Notes: generated by a model not told the origin, from the letters alone. A stretch of DNA of 17,139 nucleotides from UPXZ01 sp047973025 (GCA_047973025.1 JBKEBE010000079.1:1-17139); one strand, 5' to 3'; shown: positions 1-6,000, counted from the stretch's first letter. Translations and numbers: made by a program.

Positions 1-375
1 GAGTAAAAACAAACTGCATTTTCACTTTAACATGTCGCTCACTGCCGTCAATGTTGCCAAGGTAACACATTGGTTTTCCATACCAAAATCGCAAAGAGAA
101 GAATTCGCTATAGCGGATATTAAAGTGATGAATCACAATATATTAATGCTTGACAGATTTATTGCAATGTTTGCTCTAAGACCAAACATACTTAAAAAAT
201 ACAAAATATCAAAGAACTTATTTTATATGGCACCAAATGTGCCTAAAGTTTAACGAAGTATTGTTCATGTGTTTAAAATTTATTCTTTTACATTAAGGAC
301 ACATGCCTGTCTGCAACAGGCAGAGAACACGCCATTAATCATCCCTTGTGTGTCAAAGTTATTTTTACATGGGTG
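1..375. other. AT-rich left edge without a recognised gene
   Basis: This stretch holds no gene I can identify. A plus-strand reading frame at 32-253 (73 codons, ATG start, lysine-rich C-terminal half) is open, but it has no recognisable motif, no clear ribosome binding site and no partner, so I treat it as unproven. A perfect 7-bp inverted repeat (TGCCTGT, loop CTGCA, ACAGGCA) lies at 304-322. It has no U-tract on either side, so it is not a textbook terminator. The whole stretch lies downstream, on the minus strand, of the truncated T9SS cassette copy that ends near 376. Confidence 0.4.
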
Positions 376-381
376 TTTCAT
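280..381 (-). CDS. Possible 33-residue Cys-rich small ORF (doubtful)
   Basis: An ATG at 381 opens a 33-codon frame ending at TAA 280-282. The product begins MKHPCKNNF and carries four Cys, including a CC pair (SACCRQAC). The start codon aligns exactly with the start codon of the intact lipoprotein gene at 6000: both ATGs follow the same upstream linker and begin ATGAAA, after which the sequences diverge. This is therefore either a new small gene captured by an existing 5' region or the meaningless start of a replaced gene. The hairpin at 304-322 falls within its 3' half. The -7-like TAATTTTG seen upstream of the lipoprotein gene reads TAATTTCT here, so expression from it is doubtful. Confidence 0.2.
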   Translation of the reverse strand: MKHPCKNNFDTQGMINGVFSACCRQACVLNVKE

Positions 382-464
382 CTGTTGGTAGTTTTAAAGA
401 AATTAATAAATCAAATTATGTGTTTACCGCGGAATGTGTTTTATTGTACTATCGATTTGCTATT

Positions 465-490
465 TCTCTCTGGTTTGTAAACGAGAGAGA
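465..490 (-). other. Hairpin in cassette linker, copy 1
   Basis: This is an interrupted inverted repeat: 465-471 pairs with 484-490 (7 bp), followed by a G/G mismatch and GTTT/AAAC (4 bp) around a GT centre. The same position in copy 3 (6088-6105) has different arms but still pairs perfectly. A transcriptional or RNA-processing role is an inference; no U-tract follows on either strand. Confidence 0.4.
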
Positions 491-547
491 TAAGATTACG
501 ACTATCTGTGCAAGAATAGTTCTTTCGTGAAAAACAGCTTTTCAAAC

Positions 548-581
548 ATCGTTTACCGAAAATTACTTCCCGATAAACGAT
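548..581 (-). terminator. Likely hairpin terminator after T9SS-domain remnant
   Basis: The arms ATCGTTTACCG (548-558) and CGATAAACGAT (571-581) form an 11-bp stem in minus-strand RNA with one G-U pair and a 12-base loop. It starts 12 bases after the stop codon of the sorting-domain remnant. There is no strong U-tail, only mixed AT. Copy 2 has a degraded version at about 4884-4920, and in copy 3 the segment is deleted. Location and stem favour a transcription end of the original T9SS gene. Confidence 0.4.
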
Positions 582-593
582 ATTTGATTAGTA

Positions 594-686
594 TTATTTG
601 TAAAATAATTTTGAGAACACGGTTGAGTCTGCTACATCCACTTTAAGGATGTAAATACCGGATGTCAATGACGCGAATATACACAT
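594..686 (-). pseudogene. Orphan T9SS type-A sorting-domain 3' end
   Basis: The last 26 codons of a T9SS type-A C-terminal domain (ASLTSGIYILKVDVADSTVF and the following FSKLFYK end) are present with stop TAA at 594-596. All 26 residues are identical to the C-terminus of the secreted pseudo-protease encoded at 6117-8150. The frame is formally open from an ATG at 686, but sequence upstream of 676 is unrelated and no passenger protein precedes it. Such domains direct proteins through the outer membrane by the Por secretion system. Alone, without a signal peptide, this piece cannot work. I read it as a remnant of a T9SS gene or as the seed of a gene-conversion event. Confidence 0.8.
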
Positions 687-850
687 TTTCTTACTTATCA
701 ACAAGGCTCGACCCTCCCTCTTCGACAATTTATAGCTTATTTTCGATTATTTTTTTAGCAGTTTCGCGCTTTTGTATTTATTTTGATACTGCATCGGTAA
801 ATGTCTGGTACGCATTTACTGTCAGGTTATATCGAAGTTGATTCTCACAA
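677..850. other. Unassigned gap downstream of the S41 peptidase gene
   Basis: The gap lies between the truncated T9SS cassette and the peptidase stop codon. It is AT-rich and contains the peptidase terminator hairpin (797-819). A short minus-strand open stretch runs from just past the peptidase stop in another frame to TAA near 768. It has no start codon and is too short to claim as a gene. Confidence 0.4.
797..819 (-). terminator. Hairpin after the S41 peptidase gene
   Basis: GTAAATG (797-803) and CATTTAC (813-819) form a perfect 7-bp inverted repeat with a 9-base loop, about 30 bases past the stop of the minus-strand peptidase gene. A-rich sequence follows in the minus direction and there is no U-tract, as is common for Bacteroidota terminators. 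Confidence 0.45.
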
Positions 851-1900
851 CTACTCGTACCTATTCTCGTAATCCTCTTTCGGGAAGCCGTTTATACTGT
901 CCAATACAGTTAATGCTCTGGCTATGTGCGCATCTTTACTACCTGACTCATCCACTTTAAAAACCAGTTGAATATCCGGCTCTAATCCCGCTTCCATACT
1001 CTGTCCGGATATGCTGTAGAACCTTTGATATGGATAGGTCAGCATCCAGCCGTTAGGCAATGGTACTGAATTGATGGGACTTCCTCCGCCGTGGGTATGC
1101 GTTCCTATAGTAACCGTATTGGGAAAATCATCTAATATGAATGACAATATATTTGCCGCACTATAAGCCACGCTATCTATTAAAACCACTACCGGAACCG
1201 ACTCCGGTACTAAGTCTTTACCTTTGTATGCATAGGGAATTTTCTTGCCAAAATCATTACGTCCTTTTCCGGTCTTGGATTCACTATAAAATAGGTTTTT
1301 CTTGCCGGAATAGAATAGAGAGGAAATATCCGTTACGTCTTTCAGATGTCCGCTCGAACCATTTCTTAAATCTACAATTAATCCGTTCTTATAATTCGTT
1401 TCTTTTAATGCATCTATTATTAGTTGTAGGTTGTTGTCATAGAGATATATGAAGTCGATATACGCATAATTCTTCATTCTATGTTGCACTGTAAAAAATA
1501 TTTTTTTCTCCAAAAACAGATGTGTTCTGATAGTATCAAAATCATATTTATCCGCCGGTGAAGCATAATTTTGTCCTCGATAATGATGAGTAATGCGATG
1601 TTCAATAACTTTCGTTTCGTTAACAGCTACGTACAGATGAGGATCTTGAAACAACGTCAATACATCTTCTATTATCGTTTCTAACTCTTCGTCACTGTTT
1701 ACAGAATGCACTTTAGTTCTATAAACCGTTCGAACAGAATCCCAATCTACGCCTTTTTCTTCAAAATAGACATACCGTTCGTCCAAAATCTGCCAAAATG
1801 CATCAAATACATTTTTATGGGTATTTTCCGTTATGTTGTTTTCGGAGCATGCAAATAATAGAATCGCGATAGTTGAAAATATGGATAGTCTTGTCTTCAT
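851..1900 (-). CDS. S41 family peptidase lipoprotein (tricorn/IRBP type)
   Basis: The 349-residue protein begins with a lipoprotein signal peptide whose lipobox LFAC puts the acylated Cys at position 18. Residues 31-56 (VFDAFWQILDERYVYF, then GVDWDSV) match the N-terminal helix-turn signature of Bacteroidota S41 proteases. GLIVDLRNGSSG (173-184) is the strand leading to the peptidase core. DSVAYSAAN (242-250) carries the likely nucleophile Ser247. IGTHTHGGGS (265-274) and EAGLEPDI (303-310) complete the fold. The GGGS segment, rather than the FGKGS of C-terminal processing proteases, places it in the tricorn-like branch. No PDZ domain is evident. The start is fixed by the ATGA overlap (1897-1900) with the upstream gene, implying translational coupling. 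The product is probably a periplasmic or surface membrane-anchored protease. Its substrate is unknown, and the broken upstream outer-membrane gene may have been its partner. Confidence 0.88.
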   Translation of the reverse strand: MKTRLSIFSTIAILLFACSENNITENTHKNVFDAFWQILDERYVYFEEKGVDWDSVRTVYRTKVHSVNSDEELETIIEDVLTLFQDPHLYVAVNETKVIEHRITHHYRGQNYASPADKYDFDTIRTHLFLEKKIFFTVQHRMKNYAYIDFIYLYDNNLQLIIDALKETNYKNGLIVDLRNGSSGHLKDVTDISSLFYSGKKNLFYSESKTGKGRNDFGKKIPYAYKGKDLVPESVPVVVLIDSVAYSAANILSFILDDFPNTVTIGTHTHGGGSPINSVPLPNGWMLTYPYQRFYSISGQSMEAGLEPDIQLVFKVDESGSKDAHIARALTVLDSINGFPKEDYENRYE

Positions 1901-2691
1901 TTACTTACGGTTATACCCAAAGAAAGGACATGTTGTCTTTTATCTATGGCACTTTGGTGGATAATGGAACGGAGATACTCCCCGACATAACTTAATTTCA
2001 ATTTAATGCTATTATCGGTTTTCAAAGGATAATCGACAGACACTTTTACACTTGGATTAAAAAAGGAAGTGAAAAACGCGACTGTGTTGGGTACGGCAAA
2101 GTATTCAATGTATTTTCCGTGGAAAGGAAAATATTGATAATCAGGGAAAAATCCGACTATCGCTAACGGGGCTTTGACTTGGAGTTCATATTGGAACAAA
2201 CTCGTGGACTTTTCGATACGGATCATTGTTTCGGGTGCTACATTCCATACTCCGGAAGGATATCCACTAACTTTAATCTCATCTTGAGTCCAATTATAGA
2301 TAGTATCAAGACCGTTGGAGGAAATACCTGCGCCAACATCACATTGCTAAGTGGTTCTCGATGGTAGTAATGCCCAAGTACAGTAGGTTCTGACATCTAA
2401 TTTAAAATGCTGATATGCTTTATTTAACGCGCCTGGACTTGCGTCTGTCCTTTTGAGTGTGGCAAAATGTAGATTTGTTTCTACAATAAAAGTGTGATTT
2501 CGGATATTTTGTTCTCTTTGATAGCGGAGACTGTAATTTGTCCCTGGTAATCCAAAGGGAATTATCTGTGAATCGCGATAAGAAATAGCTCCAACTCCTA
2601 TATCAATACCATTAAATATTTCTTGCGAATAAGTTGCACTAAAATAAGAAATACTCAGAATGAGTAACGTTATTTTGAATAGATTGAGCAT
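1897..2691 (-). pseudogene. Outer-membrane-type secreted protein, broken by in-frame TAG
   Basis: Two collinear open stretches lie in one frame, separated only by TAG at 2347-2349, and together they span about 265 codons. I prefer the start at 2691 (MLNLFKITLLILSISYFSA, a clean signal peptide ending ATYSQ) over the ATG at 2718, which lies inside a hairpin arm. Alternating polar and aromatic residues and short strands (NYSLRYQREQ, HTFIVETNLHF, IKLKLSYVGEYL) suggest a small outer-membrane beta-barrel, but I do not recognise a named family. Around the TAG, the next frame reads LGHYYHREPLSN, which fits the fold better than the annotated frame. Two opposite one-base indels between about 2340 and 2385 would restore an uninterrupted protein. 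The gene sits between a lipoprotein gene and the S41 peptidase gene, overlapping the latter by 4 bases. It may be a true pseudogene or may carry local sequence errors. Confidence 0.7.
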
Positions 2692-2705
2692 GCGTGTTTG
2701 TTTTA

Positions 2706-2737
2706 TTTTGGGAGACAAATAATCTTGTCTCCCAAAA
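2706..2737. other. Perfect 13-bp inverted repeat between lipoprotein and barrel genes
   Basis: TTTTGGGAGACAA (2706-2718) and TTGTCTCCCAAAA (2725-2737) are exact reverse complements around ATAATC. The repeat lies about 100 bases past the lipoprotein stop and just before the likely start (2691) of the next minus-strand gene. The flanking tracts are U then A, the reverse of a classic intrinsic terminator, so a leader structure, attenuator or U-tail-less terminator are all possible. Confidence 0.5.
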
Positions 2738-2839
2738 CACAGTATATTAACAAGGCGAATTTTTTATAATTCAATTCAATCTAATTTATCGGGTCAAATT
2801 TACACCAACTGTAAAAGCTGTTCAGCTTATGATTGTTAA

Positions 2840-3751
2840 TTATATTTGCTTTACCATGACCATCGGGAGCGATGCCGAAGAAGCGGCAACAATTCGGAAA
2901 GTTTCTTTCACTTCTTCAGAAAGGGTGTCAAAATCAATTGTCTCCAAAATCTCTATATTCCCTCTTATCAGCATAATATTCGCAACCCCTCCTTGTGGTA
3001 TATTGTCAAACAGTTTGTTATTTAAAATGGCATTTCCGTTATCATTTGTCAAAACATCAATATTTCGTACGTATTCGTTAATTTTCTCACCTGTAACGGA
3101 TACTCCATTCCACTCAACTACAACTACTAAGCCATTTTCATTATTAGGGTCGGCGTTCCACTGTAAGATAAAATCTTTGTAGTAGCAGTTTGGGAGTAGC
3201 TGCGTTACATCTTGTATCAAAGGAGATTTAATTTCCACTATCTCCGGCACATACATGGTTACACTTTCATCTTTTGGCAATATTCCACTTCCCGAAGCAG
3301 ATGCTTTTCTGGAAAAAGTGAATGTTACATTTTTACCAAACAGTTCATCTTGAACATTTTTTATTTTCATCATCCCTGTTCTGGTGCCGATAACATTAAT
3401 TTTATCAATACTGACACCGTTTATTTTAATTTCAATGTCAGAGTCTGAAATACTTTTAATCCTATTTAACCCCGTATTATTCGTCTCTATTTCTCTCTCG
3501 AAAGTAGCCAAATCGTTTATTGTACCTAATATGTTCCGCGCTAATGGGTCTTCAGATAAAGATGTGTAACCAACCATTGGAGCATCTGTGCGAAATATCC
3601 GAGAATAGTTTGTTTTCCCACTAAACAAAATGTTCTGTTTAACAGTATTCCTTGTCTTTCGAACATTATCGTTACTTTGTTTGGGTATGTCATTTTCTTG
3701 ACAAGACAAAAAGATTGTTGCAATTGCAAATATATAAATTATTCTTTTCAT
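2840..3751 (-). CDS. Lipoprotein of unknown function
   Basis: The 303-residue protein starts with a short lipoprotein signal peptide (MKRIIYIFAIATIFLSC) and a lipobox-like FLSC with Cys at 17, followed by QENDIPKQ. The rest is polar, with several beta-strand-like segments (NVTFTFSRKAS, GLVVVVEWNGVSV, ANIMLIRGNIEIL). GLVVVVEWNG in the second half resembles an immunoglobulin-like strand pair, and the protein ends LPMVMVKQI. No catalytic motif is visible and I do not recognise the family. Its start is only 12 bases after the stop of the C-terminal gene fragment at 3764, so it was once the second gene of an operon whose first gene is now mostly missing. It is followed by a 13-bp inverted repeat and the broken barrel gene. 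A surface or periplasmic accessory role is an inference from the signal only. Confidence 0.75.
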   Translation of the reverse strand: MKRIIYIFAIATIFLSCQENDIPKQSNDNVRKTRNTVKQNILFSGKTNYSRIFRTDAPMVGYTSLSEDPLARNILGTINDLATFEREIETNNTGLNRIKSISDSDIEIKINGVSIDKINVIGTRTGMMKIKNVQDELFGKNVTFTFSRKASASGSGILPKDESVTMYVPEIVEIKSPLIQDVTQLLPNCYYKDFILQWNADPNNENGLVVVVEWNGVSVTGEKINEYVRNIDVLTNDNGNAILNNKLFDNIPQGGVANIMLIRGNIEILETIDFDTLSEEVKETFRIVAASSASLPMVMVKQI

Positions 3752-3763
3752 AACTTTATTGTA

Positions 3764-4000
3764 TTATTCTAATGATAATTTCGTTTCAATAAATCTGTCC
3801 TTAACATAAATAGTTTGCGTTTCTTTCTCTATAGGCTTAAATACTCCGGTTGATTCAAACGTATTGTTGAGTACAAATGGGCTTTTGGCTATGGATTTTG
3901 TCCAAATAACGTTTCCTAATGTGTTTGTTTTGACGTTTCTTAAAGGACCATATACAACAGTTATTGAAACTGAATGATTTTTGTCGTAACTACTCAGCCC
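3764..4000 (-). pseudogene. C-terminal fragment of an unrecognised gene
   Basis: A frame with coding character but no start codon ends at TAA 3764-3766 and is open back to a TAG at 4001-4003 (78 residues). It reads SYDKNHSVSITVVYGPL, then GNVIWTKSIAKSPFVL, and ends with VKDRFIETKLSLE. It lies 12 bases upstream of the lipoprotein gene, a normal operon spacing, which supports the idea that it is the real 3' end of the former first gene. The 5' part is cut off at the hairpin-bearing intergenic block at 4004-4163. I cannot assign a family. Confidence 0.6.
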
Positions 4001-4003
4001 CTA

Positions 4004-4163
4004 CAAATTGCGCTTATAATGCACAACGATTTAACCTGACACAAAATGGCGTGTCAGGTGTGCCTTTGTATTCGTTCTGATGTAGAACTCATCGCTATCG
4101 TAAGCATTTATTGGTAATTTACCTTGAAAAAGTAAAGTCCTGTCCGGCGGACAAACCGTACTA
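4004..4163. repeat. Hairpin-bearing intergenic block, possible dispersed repeat
   Basis: This 160-base block separates two gene fragments that should not be neighbours. It contains a perfect 9-bp inverted repeat, ACCTGACAC (4034-4042) and GTGTCAGGT (4051-4059), and a smaller one, TGTCC-GGC-GGACA, near 4141-4153. On the minus strand several frames are open without a credible start, for instance one reading LPINAYDSDEFYIRTNTKA. Open frames without gene context plus strong hairpins suggest a dispersed intergenic repeat or MITE-like element. With one copy visible here this remains an inference. Confidence 0.35.
4034..4059. other. 9-bp inverted repeat
   Basis: ACCTGACAC and GTGTCAGGT are exact reverse complements with an 8-base loop AAAATGGC. 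The hairpin lies about 105 bases past the stop of the minus-strand TonB-receptor remnant and could end its transcript, although no U-tract follows. Confidence 0.45.
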
Positions 4164-4412
4164 TTACCAGGTATAACTATATCCAACGTTTAATACAAAG
4201 GGGAAAAGACTACGCTGATACAGCCGGGTTTCGCCGTCTTTATTTGTTTTATAATAAACATAGTACGCGTTTTGACGGTTATAGGCATTGAAGATGTTTA
4301 TCGACCAATTTCGCTTACCTTTCTTCAATTGCTTGGTATGGTTTAACGCCAAATCCAAACGATGATAATCGGGCAGACGATAACCGTTTTTTTCAGAATA
4401 AATCTCTGCTTC
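4164..4412 (-). pseudogene. TonB-dependent receptor, C-terminal remnant
   Basis: The frame open from about 4412 to TAA 4164-4166 reads SEAEIYSEKNGYRLPDYHRL, DLALNHTKQLKKGKRNWSI, NIFNAYNRQNAYYVYY and ends YQRSLFPFVLNVGYSYTW. The RLPDYHRLD block, the NAYNRQN block and the aromatic terminal residue are typical of the last strands of Bacteroidota TonB-dependent receptors with an N-terminal carboxypeptidase-like domain. Only about 82 of the usual 800 or more residues remain, with no plug or signal peptide. An in-frame ATG at 4358 is not a natural start. Upstream it runs straight into the N-terminal part of a DUF4249-like lipoprotein in another frame, so it is a deletion product. In intact loci such receptors normally come before DUF4249 genes, the reverse of the order here. 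Confidence 0.8.
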
Positions 4413-4564
4413 GGAAAGGAAAAGTAAAACGCGAAAGGACGGCTTGGTGTAAATAGCGAGTTGACTACTATCTTTCGTCCGAATCCACGTACATCAATTT
4501 CTATCTCTTTTGTACAAGAAATCAAACTTATTAACACAAAGAAAATCAACCAGTTAAACTCCAT
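4413..4564 (-). pseudogene. DUF4249-like lipoprotein, N-terminal remnant
   Basis: From ATG at 4564 the frame gives a lipoprotein signal (MEFNWLIFFVLISLISC, Cys at 17), then TKEIEIDVRGFGRKIVVNSL and FTPSRPFAFYFS. A Cys followed by an acidic stretch, then a K-I-V-V-N-S-L-F-T-P strand, is the usual opening of DUF4249 lipoproteins, which accompany TonB-dependent receptors. After about 50 residues the family character is lost. The frame continues out of phase through the TonB-receptor remnant and stops at 4343. The junction lies near 4400-4430. It may express a short secreted peptide but cannot be a functional DUF4249 protein. Family assignment rests on the N-terminus only. Confidence 0.6.
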
Positions 4565-4622
4565 AAATTGAGAATGATTGTGTCTCTAATAAACGAGAAA
4601 ATTGACCTTTATTACCATCAAC

Positions 4623-4664
4623 TATTTGCCGATTGCAAAATAAAAACTTCGCAATCGGCAAATA
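4623..4664 (-). terminator. Strong 14-bp hairpin after gene fragment
   Basis: TATTTGCCGATTGC (4623-4636) and GCAATCGGCAAATA (4651-4664) are perfect reverse complements with a 14-base A-rich loop. The stem begins 8 bases after the stop codon (4673-4675) of the minus-strand C-terminal fragment, the place expected for its terminator. No run of U follows. Confidence 0.6.
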
Positions 4665-4672
4665 AAGAAATC

Positions 4673-4861
4673 TTACGGGTTATAACTAATTGATGATGTC
4701 ATAGATTGTTCATTATCAACCATTACCCAATGGTAATAGAAATACCGGGGGCGACAACGAAAGGCATTGTATTGCCAATACAGTCCATAGTCGCTGTCAT
4801 CATCGCCAAAAGGATACGGATTTTGGTTTGATGAATTTGGATATTTGCAAGAATAGTTCTT
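4673..4861 (-). pseudogene. C-terminal fragment of an unrecognised secreted protein
   Basis: An open stretch of 62 codons ends at TAA 4673-4675 and is bounded upstream by an in-frame TGA at 4862-4864, with no start codon. It reads KNYSCKYPNSSNQNPYPF, then GDDDSDYGLYWQYNAFRC, RPRYFYYHWVMVDNE and ends TSSISYNP. The tyrosine- and aromatic-rich composition with two Cys fits an extracytoplasmic protein. The strong hairpin directly behind the stop supports a real gene 3' end. Its right edge coincides with the T9SS-cassette linker (match to copy 1 begins at 4847), so the missing 5' part was probably replaced when the cassette recombined. Family not recognised. Confidence 0.55.
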
Positions 4862-5184
4862 TCATAGAAAAACAGGCTTTCAAATATCATTTATCGAAAA
4901 TTACTCATCTGGTGAACGATGTTTGATTGGTATTATTTGTAAAATAATTTTGAGAACAGCAACGAGTCTGCCACGTCCACTTTAAGTATGTAGATACCGG
5001 ATGTCAATGATGAAATACTGAATGTTTCGTTGATTCCCGCCGATACGTTCATTTTGAAATTTCCATTTGCGTCAAAAATTCCGGCAGAATTGATTGTTAA
5101 ATCCGTAACGTATTGAGTATCCAGTTTAAATTGGTATTTTAAGGTGGCTCCCGTTCTGGATATTACCATTACCATATCAGAGTA
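4847..5184 (-). repeat. T9SS-domain cassette, copy 2
   Basis: This copy contains the full 83-residue sorting domain (4933-5184) and a shortened linker (4847-4932) ending where the unrelated gene fragment begins. It is the most diverged copy: against copy 3 its domain has 70 of 83 identical residues, and the terminator-like hairpin of copy 1 is degraded here. Confidence 0.85.
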
Positions 5185-6000
5185 CGTGCTTTTTCTTTTC
5201 GGCAGGTACAACGTTAACGGGGTCTCGGTATAAACTTTTATTTCGGCATTTGTTAATTTTATCTGCCGGGTTTCGTATCCGGACTTATTGGCAGTAATGG
5301 TATAGTCCGGGTACCCATCTTTTAAGATCAAAGTAGATACAGCGGCTTTGAGACTGTCGATGTATTGGACCGCGGTGTCATTACAAGTAACGAATATTTT
5401 TGAATTGGTTAGCTTCCTGCTGTTTGTAACAGTATCCGTTATCAGTATGCCGATTTTTAGGGTAATGGTTTCTGTAACATTAAAATCAAAAGTACTGTAT
5501 CCATAGTCAGATGGATACACTGAACCTGACGGGATTACTTCAACGGTGATTTTAGTAATCTCATTTTTATTCACGGGAAACGAAATGGGTAAAGGATTAG
5601 TTACCAAATAGGCTACATTGGAGTTTTCTGTCGGAGTGCAATAGATTACGTTATTGTTAACGTCCAACACCAAAAATTGTATTAGTTTATATTCCTTATC
5701 CGATACGTCTAATGAAACAGGTTCACTTATATAACTTCCGTTAAACTGATACAATTCAATCTTTTTAGTATCGTATATCCTTTCTCCTTTTCCGTTTTCA
5801 ATTGTAATTACTACATACCTTGCGTCTGTTTTTTCTGCTGAAACTACTTTGGTTAACTCCGAAACTTTGGATAGCGACTTATTTTCAAAAGAGAAAGTTA
5901 CTTTTTGTCGATGAGTTTCTTCTTCTTCTTTACTACACGAGAAGTTCAATAATGATACAACGAGTATCGATAACGCTAAAATTAAATGATGTTTTTTCAT
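4933..6000 (-). CDS. Lipoprotein with T9SS type-A sorting domain
   Basis: The 355-residue protein has a lipoprotein signal peptide (hydrophobic 6-20, Cys22) followed by SKEEEE. That pattern resembles the acidic surface-export signal of Bacteroidota lipoproteins. Residues 33-180 are beta-rich and of unknown family. Residues 222-268 (LILKDGYPDYTITANKSGYE, TRQIKL) look like a carboxypeptidase-regulatory or PEGA-like strand repeat. Residues 273-355 are a T9SS type-A C-terminal sorting domain ending SGIYILKVDVADSLLFSKLF YK. Two surface-targeting signals in one protein are unusual, because T9SS cargo normally has an ordinary signal peptide cleaved by signal peptidase I. The upstream 117-base linker is shared with copy 1 and carries TAATTTTG (6017-6024, minus), a possible -7 box although very near the start. 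It probably works as a surface-exposed, anchored protein; its ligand is unknown. Confidence 0.85.
   Translation of the reverse strand: MKKHHLILALSILVVSLLNFSCSKEEEETHRQKVTFSFENKSLSKVSELTKVVSAEKTDARYVVITIENGKGERIYDTKKIELYQFNGSYISEPVSLDVSDKEYKLIQFLVLDVNNNVIYCTPTENSNVAYLVTNPLPISFPVNKNEITKITVEVIPSGSVYPSDYGYSTFDFNVTETITLKIGILITDTVTNSRKLTNSKIFVTCNDTAVQYIDSLKAAVSTLILKDGYPDYTITANKSGYETRQIKLTNAEIKVYTETPLTLYLPKRKSTYSDMVMVISRTGATLKYQFKLDTQYVTDLTINSAGIFDANGNFKMNVSAGINETFSISSLTSGIYILKVDVADSLLFSKLFYK

Larger units (their letters stand above)
376..676 (-). repeat. T9SS-domain cassette, copy 1 (truncated)
   Basis: This is the first of three copies of a block made of the 3' end of a T9SS sorting-domain coding sequence plus its downstream linker up to the next ATG. 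The part at 376-465 matches 5995-6087 (linker and start codon). The part at 510-676 matches 4847 to about 5013 and, from 582 on, 6103-6199. The match ends sharply at 676 on the right and at the start codon (381) on the left. Within 594-676 the copy differs from 6117-6199 by a single base in 83, so this duplication or conversion is recent. Linker divergence is higher than coding divergence. Confidence 0.85.

Noticed and set aside
32..253. 73-codon plus-strand frame at the left edge
   Set aside because: No recognisable motif, ribosome binding site or neighbour; composition could arise by chance in AT-rich DNA. Mentioned only within the edge segment.
304..322. Inverted repeat as an insertion-sequence end
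   Set aside because: No transposase, no matching distal end and no target-site duplication could be seen.
2347..2349. Amber suppression or recoding of TAG
   Set aside because: The ordinary genes here do not depend on TAG readthrough, and the S41 gene and recJ-side genes use stops normally. Two local indels explain the site better.
4080..4163. A short gene reading LPINAYDSDEFYIRTNTKA on the minus strand
   Set aside because: No start codon or ribosome binding site; it overlaps the end of the TonB remnant and is better explained as part of an intergenic repeat.
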